A DNA stretch of 64,000 nucleotides from positions 24,173-88,172 of the forward strand of contig NZ_CANLDD010000015.1 in assembly GCF_947489355.1 (NCBI RefSeq). Direction: 5' to 3'. A model generated the notes under the pieces. It did not search any database, was not told where the DNA came from, and saw only the letters and a program-made list of their open reading frames with translations. This document shows, in pieces, positions 36,593 through 47,700 of this stretch; position 1 is the stretch's first letter; each line of letters starts with the position of its first letter. Position numbers and translations under genes: made by a program. This stretch comes from an uncultured Microbulbifer sp. Its GTDB lineage: Bacteria > Pseudomonadota > Gammaproteobacteria > Pseudomonadales > Cellvibrionaceae.

Positions 36593-37216
36593 ATGCAATA
36601 CGACAAATTCCAGATACCGGATGCGGATCAGATTTTGCCCGGTCGGCCACAACCGATGGAAATCAGTGGTGTTCACTTCGTCAATGGCAATCCGATCAAG
36701 GCGCCGTTCCCCGAGGATACGGAAGTTGCTTTGTTTGGCATGGGCTGTTTCTGGGGCGCCGAGCGCTTATTTTGGGACACCGAGGGTGTCTTCGCCACCG
36801 CTGTTGGCTATACCGATGGCGCTACCGAGAACCCGAATTACGATGAGGTATGCAGTGGGCGCACCGGGCATGCCGAGGTGGTCAAAGTCATCTACGATCC
36901 AGCAGTTATCAGCTATGCGGAGCTGCTGCATCTGTTCTGGGACCGTCACGACCCCACCCAGGGGATGCGCCAGGGCAATGATATCGGTTCTCAGTATCGC
37001 TCCTGTATCTTCTGTTGTTCCGAAGCGCAGAAAAAGGAAGCCGAAGCCAGCAGAGAGGCGATTCAGGAAGCGCTGGATGCAAAAAATCGCGGCAAGATCA
37101 CTACCGAAATCAGTATGGCGCCGGAATTCTATTACGCCGAGGAGTATCACCAGCAGTATATGGCGAAAAACAAAGAGGCGGCTTGTCCGCTGATTCGCAA
37201 TCCCATGCACGACTGA
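36593..37216 (+). CDS. msrA: Peptide-methionine (S)-S-oxide reductase MsrA
   Basis: This 207-residue enzyme has the catalytic motif GMGCFWGAE with Cys52, then TAVGYTDGATENPNYDEVCSGRTGHAEVV and HDPTQGMRQGNDIGSQYRS. The long form with the N-terminal segment before GCFWG is common in gammaproteobacteria. Resolving cysteines lie in SCIFCCSE and near the C-terminus (EAACPLIRN). It repairs oxidised methionine in proteins. Confidence 0.96.
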   Translation: MQYDKFQIPDADQILPGRPQPMEISGVHFVNGNPIKAPFPEDTEVALFGMGCFWGAERLFWDTEGVFATAVGYTDGATENPNYDEVCSGRTGHAEVVKVIYDPAVISYAELLHLFWDRHDPTQGMRQGNDIGSQYRSCIFCCSEAQKKEAEASREAIQEALDAKNRGKITTEISMAPEFYYAEEYHQQYMAKNKEAACPLIRNPMHD

Positions 37217-37308
37217 AGCCAGAAAAAGCGGCTCGGCGCTGCCGTCCTGGTTTGCTTTGTGAACTGCCGCTCCCCGGTTCCCCGCTCGCGCCTTTCTCCA
37301 GTGGGCTT

Positions 37309-38157
37309 TCAGCGTGATTGATGGGCCCGCTGGTGCGCGCACCAGTCGCTCCAGCTGCCGGGGTAGAGCAGGGAGTCGCGCCGGCCGGCCAGATATTGGG
37401 CAAAAAAATTCACACAGGCGGTCACCCCGGAGCCACAGTAGTTGAGCAGTGGCCGCCCGTTTGAGAGAGGCTCCCATTGTTTGCGCAGTGCCTCGGGGGC
37501 TTTTACCTTTCCGCTCGCAGTTTCAGTTATTTCCTGCCAGGGCTGGTTGATGGCGGTGGGAATATGCCCCGCGATGGGGTCGATGGGCTCCTTCAGACCC
37601 GCAAAGCGCTCGTGATCGCGCGCATCGACCAATTGCCAGGGGGCAGTGCCCAGCCTGGCTTTCACCTGTGCGTAGTGAACCAGCAGGTTTTCCTTCGGCT
37701 TGGCCTTGAAGTTGCCCGCCGGGCGCGAGGCGGGCGCATGGGTTTCCAGGGGTTGGCCCGCATCACACCAGGCCTTCAGACCACCGTTCAGAATGCGGAT
37801 GCTTTTATGGCCAAAGAAGAAGAAGAGGAACCAGGCCCGCGCGGCAAAGCCCAGGCGGTTATCGTCGTAAACCACCACGGGCGTAGTGCGGCTGACGCCC
37901 AGTGTGCGCGCGAACTGCTGGAATTGAGCGCTGCTGGGCAGTGGGTGGCGGCCCCCGTATCGCTGCAGGGGTGCGGAGAGGTCCCGGTGCAGGCTGGCAT
38001 AACAGGCTCCGGGAATATGTGCGGTGGCAAAGGCCCGTGCACCACGGTCGGGGTCTGATAGTGCGTAGCGACAGTCCAGAATCACCGGATCTGCAGACGC
38101 CTGCAGCTGCATGAGCGCCGCCACTTCGATTAACGGGTCATCGCTGTCCTTTTCCAT
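37309..38157 (-). CDS. sseA: 3-mercaptopyruvate sulfurtransferase (two-domain rhodanese)
   Basis: This 282-residue protein has two rhodanese domains. The first ends near residue 137; the second carries the active-site loop LLNYCGSGVTACV with Cys241. CGSGVT is the mercaptopyruvate-type loop, whereas thiosulfate sulfurtransferases have CRKGVT. It transfers sulfur from 3-mercaptopyruvate to thiols or cyanide. It lies 46 bp downstream of the S33 hydrolase on the same strand. Confidence 0.9.
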   Translation of the reverse strand: MEKDSDDPLIEVAALMQLQASADPVILDCRYALSDPDRGARAFATAHIPGACYASLHRDLSAPLQRYGGRHPLPSSAQFQQFARTLGVSRTTPVVVYDDNRLGFAARAWFLFFFFGHKSIRILNGGLKAWCDAGQPLETHAPASRPAGNFKAKPKENLLVHYAQVKARLGTAPWQLVDARDHERFAGLKEPIDPIAGHIPTAINQPWQEITETASGKVKAPEALRKQWEPLSNGRPLLNYCGSGVTACVNFFAQYLAGRRDSLLYPGSWSDWCAHQRAHQSR

Positions 38158-38203
38158 TGCGCTGTATCCAGTGTTTGTGTTGTCCAGTGAAAATACGGGG
38201 TGA

Positions 38204-39835
38204 TCAAAGCCCGCTTTCCGGTGCCGATAGTTGCGCTGCCGGCGTCTCCGCTTGCTGCTGTTTCGCCGCCTGCTGGTGGGTCAGTTCCTGTTGGCGACAG
38301 GCCAGAGTGGCCTGGGTTTGGTCTTCCATCGGGTTGTTGAGGAAGCGGGCGGCGGCCTGTTCGGCGCAGTTGCTCGCCGAAATAATATCGTGGGCCAGTT
38401 GCGGGAACAGCAGCCACTGGTGGTTCGGCAATGCCTTGCGCGCAGTATTGGCGTCCTCCGGGGACAGTACCGGGTCCAGGCCGCCATGCAACACCATGAC
38501 CGGTGCGGGTGTGGCGATGGCCTGTGACTCCAGCAGCGGTGCGGAGGGAATTGCCCAGATGCGGCACTGTAATTGCAGCAGGCTCAGGTCCGCACGCGCA
38601 GCGCCTCCCAGGATACCGGTTTTGGCGGCATTGGTGCGGGCCTGTTCAAAGTCCACAAAGGGGGCTTCCTCGTAACAGAAATGACTGACGCCGGCGGCAT
38701 CACCGAAGTAAGGGTCCAGCACGATCTCCATAAAGTGTCCGATGGCTTTCTGTGCGGGTTTGAGGCCTTCATCAGCGGGGTTTTCCAGCCCCTCAATCAG
38801 TTTCGGCAGTTCGCTGTAGAAATTCTCATTGTACAGTGCCTGAAAGAGGACTCGCAGCAGACGCTGTCCTGTGAGAACGAAGGGGTAGTGCTGGTCGGAA
38901 TAGCGGTGCCTGATGGAAATGGTACGGGGTGTTTCGTCCAGGGTCTGCACCAGATTCTCCAGGCGGCGGCGCAGTTCCGGGTAGCGGCTGTTACAGGTTT
39001 TATGCTCGATACAATGTTTCAAGCCGCGCTCATAGGCCGCCAGAGAGTCCTGGGCCAGCTGCTGGGTGTAAACGATATTAGGGAAAACGGCGCTGTTGAG
39101 TACCAGGGCGCGCACCGATTCAGGGTAATCCCGCGCATAGGTGAGGGCGTAGCGGGCGGCGTAGGACACCCCGTAGAGGTCGAAACTATCGATCCCGAGC
39201 AACTTGCGCAACGCCTCCACATCCCTGGCGATGGTGGCGCTGTTGTACTGGGCCATATCGGTGCCCTTGCTCAGGCGGCTATAGCAGCGCTCCATGCTGA
39301 AAGCGAATACACGGGCCTCCTCTTGCGGGGAGAGGTTGCGCTCGAAGGCGGTGCGGGCATCCTCGATAAATTCCCTGCAGGTGAGACGCGGCTGTGCCAT
39401 GCCGGTGCCGCGGGGGTCCATCACAATCAGGTCGCGGCCGTCCTCTACCGACATGGCCGCATAGTTCAGCCACAACCAATCGCTGGCATTTTCCGGCTCC
39501 AGGCCCATGCTGGCGCCCGGGCCGCCGGCGCCCAGATGCAGCAGGGGCGCCTTGCTGGGATTTGGTTCCTTGGCGTGAAAGCGTACGGCGGGGAAGCGGA
39601 TCTTGCGTCTGGATGGGTGGGCGTAAGCCTCTGGGACTTCCACCATAAAACACTGGGTCATGGGCCAGGCGTCACCGGTTTCAAACCAGCAGGGTTTGGG
39701 AATCAAACGGGTATGGGCCTCACCCTGCGCTGCCTGCCCGGGCTGTTGCTGGCCGGCCCGCTCACAGGCCCCGACCAACAGGCAGAGCAGAACGGAGACG
39801 GCGGTGAACGGACGGAAAGTGTGCACTGAACTCAT
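38204..39835 (-). CDS. S33-family (TAP-like) alpha/beta hydrolase lipoprotein
   Basis: The 543-residue protein begins with a lipoprotein signal, LLCLLVGAC, so it is probably membrane-anchored in the periplasm. It has HLGAGGPGASMGLEP, MDPRGTGMAQPRLTC, the nucleophile region DSFDLYGVSYAARYALTYAR and a C-terminal TAP-like segment PVMVLHGGLDPVLSPEDANTARKALPNHQWLLFPQLAHDI with Asp and His. This is the architecture of Streptomyces tripeptidyl aminopeptidase-type hydrolases. The substrate (peptide or ester) cannot be told from sequence. Confidence 0.82.
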   Translation of the reverse strand: MSSVHTFRPFTAVSVLLCLLVGACERAGQQQPGQAAQGEAHTRLIPKPCWFETGDAWPMTQCFMVEVPEAYAHPSRRKIRFPAVRFHAKEPNPSKAPLLHLGAGGPGASMGLEPENASDWLWLNYAAMSVEDGRDLIVMDPRGTGMAQPRLTCREFIEDARTAFERNLSPQEEARVFAFSMERCYSRLSKGTDMAQYNSATIARDVEALRKLLGIDSFDLYGVSYAARYALTYARDYPESVRALVLNSAVFPNIVYTQQLAQDSLAAYERGLKHCIEHKTCNSRYPELRRRLENLVQTLDETPRTISIRHRYSDQHYPFVLTGQRLLRVLFQALYNENFYSELPKLIEGLENPADEGLKPAQKAIGHFMEIVLDPYFGDAAGVSHFCYEEAPFVDFEQARTNAAKTGILGGAARADLSLLQLQCRIWAIPSAPLLESQAIATPAPVMVLHGGLDPVLSPEDANTARKALPNHQWLLFPQLAHDIISASNCAEQAAARFLNNPMEDQTQATLACRQQELTHQQAAKQQQAETPAAQLSAPESGL

Positions 39836-39883
39836 TCCTTTGGACTGTGATGGGTTTTGTTGAGTGTTTTTCCCCGATACCGT

Positions 39884-40501
39884 TTAACGATGGCCAACCC
39901 GCGCAATGGGAGCCGACAGGTTCCAACGCAGGGCGGCCAGGCGAATTGACAGGGTGACAAGCATGGCAATAGCGACAACCAGATCTCCAGCAAGTTTGCC
40001 ACTGGCGTCCAGAAGAACCAGGACGGCGGCGCCGGTTAGAGCGGCGGTGGCGTAGATCTCACGGCGCAGCAGCAGCGGGATATCGCCGCACAGCAGGTCC
40101 CGGATCACGCCGCCAACGGTGCCGGTCATCACGCCCATCACGATGGCAATCGTGGCCGAGTAACCAAGTTCCAGCCCTTTCTGCGTGCCGATCACGACAA
40201 ACACGGCGAGACCGATAGCGTCGGCCACCATCAGCAGGCGCATGGGCACCTGCAGGTAGCGTATCAGATAAAAGCTGAGCACACCGGTAGTGGCGGCAAT
40301 CCACAGATAGTAAGTATCCTGCAGCCAGAATACCGGGAGATTCAGGATGATATCTCTGGTCGTGCCGCCTCCGGTGGCGGTGACACAGGCGAGCACCACC
40401 GCGCCGAACAAGTCCATCTGCTTGTGCCCCGCGGCAAGTACGCCACTGAAGGCAAATACCACTATGCCGATCAGGTCAAACCAATGCAGCAGCTGATCCA
40501 T
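39884..40501 (-). CDS. UPF0126/TRIC-family membrane channel (YicG-like)
   Basis: This 205-residue protein has about seven helices arranged as two repeats with the family motifs FAFSGVLAAGHKQMDLFGAVVLACVTATGGGTTRDIIL and GVMTGTVGGVIRDLLCGDIPLLLRREIYA. Prokaryotic TRIC proteins are trimeric cation channels; some homologues are annotated as glycine transporters. ATG 40501 gives the conserved N-terminus; the frame is open to 40546. Confidence 0.88.
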   Translation of the reverse strand: MDQLLHWFDLIGIVVFAFSGVLAAGHKQMDLFGAVVLACVTATGGGTTRDIILNLPVFWLQDTYYLWIAATTGVLSFYLIRYLQVPMRLLMVADAIGLAVFVVIGTQKGLELGYSATIAIVMGVMTGTVGGVIRDLLCGDIPLLLRREIYATAALTGAAVLVLLDASGKLAGDLVVAIAMLVTLSIRLAALRWNLSAPIARVGHR

Positions 40502-40639
40502 ATCGTCGTTAAACCTACAGACTGGCGAAGCCGGGCAGGATAGCACTCATGATCTGGCAAGGGGAGAGACGGAGCAGCAGGGCGGTGCGCTTGGTGGTGG
40601 AGGGATGGGCCCACGGCGGGGCCCGGTGTGTCGTCAAGT

Positions 40640-41824
40640 TCAGACGAAGGCCTGCAGGCCTGTCTGGGCGCGACCGAGGATCAAAGCGTGTACGTCGTGG
40701 GTACCTTCGTAAGTGTTGACCGCTTCCAGATTCATCACGTGACGAATCACATGGAACTCGTCGGCAATTCCGTTGCCGCCGTGCATGTCACGGGCCACGC
40801 GGGCGATATCCAGGGCCTTGCCACAGTTGTTGCGTTTCACCAGCGAGATCATGGTGGGATCGAACTGCTTGTTCTCATCCATAATGCGCCCGACGCGCAG
40901 AGATGCCTGCAGTCCGAGCGCAATTTCGGTTTGCATGTCGGCCAGTTTTTTCTGAAACAGCTGGGTTTGGGCCAGTGGGCGGTTAAACTGCTTGCGGTCC
41001 AGGCCGTACTGGCGGGCGGCGTGCCAGCAGAATTCACTGGCGCCCATAGTGCCCCAGGAAATGCCGTAACGGGCGCGATTGAGACAGCCGAAGGGGCCGC
41101 GCAGGCCGCCGATGTGCGGGAACTTGTTTTCTTCCGGAACGAAGACACCGTCCATGACGATTTCCCCGGTGATGGAGGCACGCAGGGAGAATTTGCCCTC
41201 GATCTTCGGTGCGGACAGGCCATCCATACCCTGTTCGAGGATGAAGCCGCGGATAACATCCTCATCGTCTTTCCCCCACACCACGAAGACATCGGCGATG
41301 GGGCTGTTGGTAATCCACATCTTGGTACCGCTCAGGCGATAGCCGCCGTCCACTTTCCTGGCGCGGGTTTTCATGCCGCCGGGATCCGAGCCCGCATCCG
41401 GTTCGGTCAGGCCGAAGCAACCGACCCACTCACCGGTGGCCAGTTTGGGCAGGTACTTCTGCTTTTGCTTTTCGCTGCCGTAGGCATAGATGGGGTGCAT
41501 CACCAGACTGGACTGCACGCTCATGGCGGAGCGGTAACCGGAATCCACGCGCTCTACCTCGCGCGCTACCAGGCCGTAGCAAACATAGTTGAGACCGGCA
41601 CAACCGTAGCCGTTGATGGTGGCGCCGAGCAGGCCCAGTGCGCCCATTTCACGCAGGATGTCACGGTCGAAGATTTCGTGGCGGTTGGCCTCCAGAATCC
41701 TCGGCATCAGTTTGCTCTGACAATACTCACGTGCAGTGTCGCGCACTATGCGCTCTTCGTCGGTCAGCTGTTGGTCCAGCAGCAAGATATCGTCCCAATG
41801 GGCGAGAGGCTGATGTTTACTCAT
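40640..41824 (-). CDS. gcdH: Glutaryl-CoA dehydrogenase
   Basis: This 394-residue acyl-CoA dehydrogenase has the GcdH-specific segments [75 protein letters not shown] and the catalytic glutamate in [20 protein letters not shown]. It oxidatively decarboxylates glutaryl-CoA to crotonyl-CoA in lysine and tryptophan breakdown. The CaiB-type transferase at 52883 resembles the one normally next to gcdH in Pseudomonas, but here they are 11 kb apart. Confidence 0.95.
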   Translation of the reverse strand: MSKHQPLAHWDDILLLDQQLTDEERIVRDTAREYCQSKLMPRILEANRHEIFDRDILREMGALGLLGATINGYGCAGLNYVCYGLVAREVERVDSGYRSAMSVQSSLVMHPIYAYGSEKQKQKYLPKLATGEWVGCFGLTEPDAGSDPGGMKTRARKVDGGYRLSGTKMWITNSPIADVFVVWGKDDEDVIRGFILEQGMDGLSAPKIEGKFSLRASITGEIVMDGVFVPEENKFPHIGGLRGPFGCLNRARYGISWGTMGASEFCWHAARQYGLDRKQFNRPLAQTQLFQKKLADMQTEIALGLQASLRVGRIMDENKQFDPTMISLVKRNNCGKALDIARVARDMHGGNGIADEFHVIRHVMNLEAVNTYEGTHDVHALILGRAQTGLQAFV

Positions 41825-42105
41825 GGTTTGTCTCTTCTACTTCCGTTATCGATGTACACCGTTGCGGGTGGTGGCAGGGGTTTAAGCCCGCCGCAGAGGG
41901 TCCCGGTGACCATTCAGTTTAGTGTGGCGCATGATACCTAAGTAACTGTAACGGGGCACTCCCACAGACCACAAAATTCCAGCGGCCCTTTTAGCCACTG
42001 TGTAAACAAGAGTAAATCGCCTTGCGGGGTGTTTTTGTGGCGAGATAATGCCCGCAATAAATCTCTATTTTTGTTCAATTCACACTCTGCTTTCGGTGAT
42101 ATTCC

Positions 42106-43542
42106 TTGTGCTTTCATCGCATTTTGGCAATTTGTATTCCACTTCTCGCCAGCTGTTCATCCCCCACGATTCAGACTGATCAGTCCCAAGAACAGTTACA
42201 GCTACCAGCAAATTTTCGCGCTTCCGGCACCGTCGCCACCGAGCTGCGCTGGTGGCGCAGCTTCGGTGACCCGCAGCTGGAGCACTTGGTGCTACTCGCG
42301 CTGAAGGATAACCCGGATATCCAGGCCAGTTACTGGCGCCTGCAGCAGGCAGCCGCAGCGGCCCGCGGTGCCCGCTCCGGGCTTTGGCCCAGGGTGACTG
42401 CCCAGACTGAAAATACGCAACAGCGTTTTTCTTCCGGTGAGTTTACTGATGAATCCAATGAAGGTAACAGCTGGAGCACGCGTGTTGCGGCCAGTTATGA
42501 GGTGGACCTGTGGGGGCGGGTGCGCGCCGGTGCCAGCGCCGCTGAGGCGGGGTTTTTGGCCCGGGCGCAAAACCTGCAGACTGCCGCCCTGAGCCTTGCC
42601 GCAGAAGTATCCGCTACCTGGCTGCAACTGCGTGAAGCCTGGGGCCAGTTGGATCTGCTCGAACAGCAGTTGGAAACCAACCGCAAGTCACTGCAGGTAA
42701 TGGAGCTGCGCTTTGGGCGCGGTGTCGGCGATGCCGCCGATGTGCTGCAGCAGCGCCAACTGGTGCAGCAGTCTGAGCAGGTGTTGTTAGAGGCGCAAGC
42801 CGATATCGAGACGCTCAAGGTCCAGCTGGCGGCGCTACTCGGTACCACTGAGGTGCAGCTCGAAGAGGTTATCCACAAAGTCGCGGGTCTTCCACTGCTG
42901 CCGGCCCTGCCGGATACCGGCATTCCCTCCCAGTTGCTGTTGCGCCGCCCCGATGTGCGCGAGGCCCAGCGCAGCCTATTACAGGGCTACCATCTTGCAG
43001 ACCAAACCTGGGCGGACCGGCTGCCGGTATTGGGCCTTTCTGCCGTTGCCAGCAATGGCACCAGCCTGATCAGCGATATCACTGAAAACTGGCTGTTGGC
43101 AATTGCCGCCTCCCTGGAAGGAGTGCTCTTTGACGGTGGTGCCCTGGCTTCGGCGCGGGATCAGGGCCAGGCCGAGCTACAGGAGCGTTGGTCTCTGTAC
43201 AGCAGCACCGTGAACCAGGCACTGTTGGAAGTGGAGCTGGCCCTGATTCGCGAGCGCGTCCTGGTGCAGGAACTGGTGCATTTGCGCGAGCGCAAGGGGC
43301 TTTCCGATCTGATTGCCCAGCGCCGCAGCCGCGCCTATGCCCGAGGCGCTGTCGATTTTCTCAATTTGCTCACCGCGACTACTGAGCAACAGAGTCTGGC
43401 TAGGCAGGTGCTTGCCGCCGAGCGCCAAATCATTGAAAACCGTGTAACGCTTTACCGCGCGCTTTCCGGGGGGCTGCCGCAGGAGGATCTCCCCGCCCCA
43501 AAGCCCGTGGATCTGGTGCTGTATCTGGAGGGAAGTAATTGA
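42106..43542 (+). CDS. RND efflux outer-membrane lipoprotein (NodT/OprM family)
   Basis: This 478-residue protein has a lipobox-like IPLLASC near the N-terminus, then two outer-membrane efflux protein repeats: WWRSFGDPQLEHLVLLALKDNPDIQASYWRLQQAAAAARGARSGLWP and LLRRPDVREAQRSLL...WADRLPVLGLSA. It forms the TolC-like exit duct. The start is a TTG with no good ribosome site, so the N-terminus may be slightly different. It is the first gene of an outer membrane-adaptor-pump operon; its TGA overlaps the adaptor ATG. Confidence 0.87.
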   Translation: MCFHRILAICIPLLASCSSPTIQTDQSQEQLQLPANFRASGTVATELRWWRSFGDPQLEHLVLLALKDNPDIQASYWRLQQAAAAARGARSGLWPRVTAQTENTQQRFSSGEFTDESNEGNSWSTRVAASYEVDLWGRVRAGASAAEAGFLARAQNLQTAALSLAAEVSATWLQLREAWGQLDLLEQQLETNRKSLQVMELRFGRGVGDAADVLQQRQLVQQSEQVLLEAQADIETLKVQLAALLGTTEVQLEEVIHKVAGLPLLPALPDTGIPSQLLLRRPDVREAQRSLLQGYHLADQTWADRLPVLGLSAVASNGTSLISDITENWLLAIAASLEGVLFDGGALASARDQGQAELQERWSLYSSTVNQALLEVELALIRERVLVQELVHLRERKGLSDLIAQRRSRAYARGAVDFLNLLTATTEQQSLARQVLAAERQIIENRVTLYRALSGGLPQEDLPAPKPVDLVLYLEGSN

Positions 43543-44780
43543 TGTTAAAGAAAACCCATTGGCGCTGGATTATGCCCGTGGCGTTGGTACTGGTGGCGTT
43601 GCAGGTCGCCGGTTGGATGTTGCGCGAAAAACCTACGGTGGCGCGCAGCGAGCGTCGCGTGCCGCCACCCGCTGTAGAGGTGGCAGTGGCTGAGCGCGGC
43701 CGCTTCCCGGTGACTTTCAATGCCCTCGGCAAGGTCTCTGCAAGGGAGCTGGCAGAAGTGCAGCCACAGGTGCAGGGGGAAGTGGAATGGCTGGATTATG
43801 GCCTGGGGCCGGGGGCTATTTTACCCAAAGGCCAGGTATTGCTGCGTATAGAGGCGGAGCCCTACCAACTGGCGTTGCAGACGGCACGCAGCAGCCTTGC
43901 CGAGCGCCGTGCAGAACTGCAACAGGAGTGGGGCCAGCAGCAGGTGGCATTGGAAGAGTATGCCCTGCTGGGTAGCTCGCTGCCGCAGTCGGATCGCGCA
44001 CTGGTGCTGCGCGAGCCACAACTGGCGCAAGCACAGGCGCGGGTGCAGGCGGCCGAAGTGAGCGTGGGACTGGCGGAGCGTGATCTGCGCCTCACCCGTA
44101 TTCATGCGCCCTTCGATGCGTTGGTGGTGGCGCGTGCGGTCGATGTCGGTGATCGCGTGGCACCGGGAAATATTCTCTATAGCCTCGCCAGTGCCGACCA
44201 CTTCCAGATCGCAGTGGAAGTGCCGGCAGCGCATCTGCACAGATTAGGTAGTGCCACTAATGAAGTGCGTATCTATGGCAGCCAGTGGCCCCAGGGCGTC
44301 TACCGGCGCGGTGACTTTGTGCGCACAATCCCGGTTTTGGAAGAGCAGGGCAGGCTTGCCAGCGTGCTGGTGGAATTGGAGGACCCCCTGTCTGTACACA
44401 ATCCGGGCCAGCCACAGCTGCTGCTGAATGATCTTGCACGGGTGGAGATTGTTTCCCAGAGCGAAGAACAGAGCGTTCGAATTCCCCTTACCGCCCTGCA
44501 GGATGGCAACAGGGTGTGGGTGGTCAAAGACAACCGCACAAGGGTGCTGCCGGTAGAGGTGGCTTATATGGATGGGGACTACGCGCTGCTGGAACAGGGC
44601 TTGAACGGTGGTGAGACCCTGGTGACCACACGGCTGGTCAATGTGATAGAGGACATGCCGGTGCGTATTGCCGCCGATACCAAAGAGCAACAGCGCCTCG
44701 GTATAGAAGCGGCAGTATCCGCACAGAAGGTCGTGGAGAAGGGCGTGCACAGCGGCGCAACCGGGGGTGCCGATGGCTGA
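43542..44780 (+). CDS. RND efflux periplasmic adaptor (membrane fusion protein)
   Basis: The 412-residue protein starts with one membrane helix (WIMPVALVLVALQVAGWML), then the barrel-sandwich/biotinyl-lipoyl halves (VTFNALGKVSARELAEVQPQVQGEVEWLDYGLGPGAILPKGQVLLRIEAEPYQLALQTARSSLAERRAEL and LRLTRIHAPFDALVVARAVDVGDRVAPGNILYSLA) around a coiled coil. A downstream beta-barrel follows. It links pump and exit duct. The ATG overlaps the preceding stop (TGATG). Confidence 0.9.
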   Translation: MLKKTHWRWIMPVALVLVALQVAGWMLREKPTVARSERRVPPPAVEVAVAERGRFPVTFNALGKVSARELAEVQPQVQGEVEWLDYGLGPGAILPKGQVLLRIEAEPYQLALQTARSSLAERRAELQQEWGQQQVALEEYALLGSSLPQSDRALVLREPQLAQAQARVQAAEVSVGLAERDLRLTRIHAPFDALVVARAVDVGDRVAPGNILYSLASADHFQIAVEVPAAHLHRLGSATNEVRIYGSQWPQGVYRRGDFVRTIPVLEEQGRLASVLVELEDPLSVHNPGQPQLLLNDLARVEIVSQSEEQSVRIPLTALQDGNRVWVVKDNRTRVLPVEVAYMDGDYALLEQGLNGGETLVTTRLVNVIEDMPVRIAADTKEQQRLGIEAAVSAQKVVEKGVHSGATGGADG

Positions 44781-47700
44781 GTTCAAAAAAACTGGCGCGG
44801 AAGTTGATACTCGCTCCGGCCCCATTGCCTGGATGGCACGCAACTCTGTGACTGCCAACCTGTTGATGCTGGTATTTCTTGTTGGCGGGCTGATTTTTTC
44901 CGTTGTGGTGAAAAAAGAGGTCTTCCCGGAATTCAGCCTGGATATTGTCAGCATTGCCATCTCTTACCCCGGCGCCAGTCCGGAAGAGGTTGAGCGCGGT
45001 GTGCTGGTGGCTGCCGAGCAGGCGGTGCAGGGCATTGTGGGTATCAAGCAGAAGCGCGGTGTGGCCTCCGAGGGGGGGGCTTCGCTGACTCTGGAGCTGG
45101 AGGGCGATGCCAACGCCAACCAGGTTTACCAGGATGTCCAGCAGGCGATTGATCGGGTGACGACCTTCCCTGCGGATATTGAGCGACCCCAGGTGAGCCT
45201 GGCAGAGCGGAAGCGCGATGTAATGGACCTGGTGGTGCATGGCGACCTGGATGACCGGAGTCTACGCGCTGTCGCCATGCAGGTGTTCGACAGGCTGGAA
45301 GCGCACCCCGAGATTACCCAGGTGGAAACTTCCGGGGTACGCGATCTGGAGGTGGCGATAGCGGTGCGCCGGGACGACCTGCGCCGCTACGGGCTCACGC
45401 TCGCGGAGGTGGCGGCGCTGGTGCGCAACGGGGCGGTGGATGTGCCGGCGGGCGGGGTTAAATCTACCGCTGGTGAAATACTGGTTCGGGTCACCGAGCG
45501 GCGGGATTGGGCGCGGGAATTCGGTGATATCGTGGTAACCCAGGGCAGCGGGGGAGGGGCTGTGTATCTTCGCGATATTGCCAGTGTCAGCGATGCACTG
45601 GTGGATGAAGCGCGCAGCATGGTCTTTAACGGCGAGCCGGCGGTGAGTATCCGGATTTTTCGCGTGGGCGAGCAGACCCCCATGAGCGTGAGCGAGGCGG
45701 CGCGCGAGGTGATTGTGGAACTGGAGGACAGGCTGCCGCCGGGTGTGTCCCTCAGTATTCGCGATGATGACGCGGAACTGTTCAAGGAGCGCCTGTCGCT
45801 GCTGCTGAAAAACGGCTTTATCGGGCTTTTGCTGGTGTTTATCGTGCTGGGGGCATTCCTGGAGTTGCGCCTCGCGTTTTGGGTCACGTTGGGCATTCCC
45901 ATCAGTTTTCTCGGTGCCCTGTTGTTCCTGCCAGGACTCGATATCTCTGTCAATATGGTGAGCATGTTCGCCTTTATTATCGCACTCGGCATTGTGGTGG
46001 ATGATGCGATTATCGCGGGGGAAAATATTCACGAGTGGCGTCAGAAAGGCTATAGCAACCTGCAGGCGGCGGTGGCCGGCGCGCGGCAGGTAGCGGTACC
46101 GCTGACCTTCGCCATTCTTACCAATATCGTGGCTTTTATCCCCCTGATGGCTTTGCCCGGCTTTATGGGTAAGATTTTTGGGGTGATTCCCTTTGTGGTG
46201 GCTTCGGTGTTTGTGATTTCCTGGGTGGAGGCACTGTTCATCCTTCCGGCGCATTTGGCCCATTCCCGCCGCGGTTACAAAAGTCGCAGGGCGCGTCGTT
46301 TCGCCGCGCGTCAGAAGGTGCTGGCGCAGGGGTTGGACCGTTTTGTACAAGTGCGCTTTCGCCCTTTTCTCGATCTGTGTGTGCGCCATCGCTACACCAC
46401 CATAGCGGTGGCACTGTCCACCCTGCTGGTCGTGGCCGGTTATGCTGCCAGTGGCCGTATGGGTTTTACTCTGATGCCGCGGGTGGAACGGGATTCCGGC
46501 CGCTTCCAGGTGGCCTTTCCCAACGGCACCGCCGAACAGCAGTTGGAAAAAGCGCGCAGCCAGATTATGGCTGCGGCCGACCGGGTGCTGGAGACCTACG
46601 ACCGCGAACGGGTATTTCTCGGCATCCGTGGGCTGATCCGCAACGATTCGGTGCAGGTGGATGCTTACTTTGTACCCTCTGACCAGCGCGGGTTTTCCAC
46701 CGGCGCGTTCGTGCGCGCATGGCGGCGGGAGGCGGGTTCGATTGCGGGAGCGCTCAGTGCAATCACCGTCGCAGACCGGGGAGGTCCCGGAGCGGGCGCC
46801 TCTCTCACGGTGGAGCTGCAACATACCGATACCGACACGTTGGATCGGGCGGCCCAGCGTCTGGGTACAGAGCTGGAGAAGTTCCCCAATGTCAGCGACA
46901 TTGATGTCGGTATCTCCCAGGGCAAGTCGCAGCTGGACCTGACATTGACTGAGCGGGCCAAGAGCCTGGGCATTTCGGCGGAAGAGGTTGGCCGCCAGTT
47001 GCGCGCGGCCCTGTACGGCGCCGAAGCCCTGCGCCAGCAGCGTGGCCGCGACCAGGTCAAAGTGATGGTGCGCTTGCCGGAAAGTGAACGGGTCGGTATG
47101 GAGGATGTATCCAGCATCATGATCCGTGCCGGCAACGGCCTGTGGCTGCCATTGCCGGATCTGGTGGAAGTGTCGCAGGGGCGCGCCTATGCCACCATCA
47201 ATCGCCGCGAGGGCCGGCGAGTGCTAACGGTTTCCGCGAATGTGGAACCCAGTGACCAGGCGGCGCTGGTGATCAATGCATTGGAGCGCAATGTGACTGC
47301 GCAGATGCAGGTGGAATTTCCCGGCCTCGGCATTTCCTACGAAGGGCGCCAGGCGGACGAGCGAGAGGGGCTCGCCTCCCTGAGTCTGACATTTCTGCTG
47401 GCAATGGCGGTCCTCTATCTGTTGCTGGCCATTCCCCTGAAGAGCTACATGCAGCCATTGATTGTCATGGTTGCCATCCCCTTCGGCGTGATCGGCGCCA
47501 TACTGGGCCATCTTGTTATGGGCTATGGAATGAGCATGGTCAGCCTGCTGGGTATGGTGGCGTTGGCCGGGGTAGTGATCAACGATACCCTGGTGATGCT
47601 TGAGTACAGCAACCGCCTGCGCAGAGAGGGGGCTGGAATAGACAGTGCCATCAAGCGGGCGGCTGCGCGCCGCTTCCGCCCGATTGTGCTCACCACAGTG

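Noticed and set aside
45262..46824. 520-residue open frame antisense to the RND permease
   Set aside because: Its composition is low-complexity and rich in His and Arg, as expected for the complement of a GC-rich gene.
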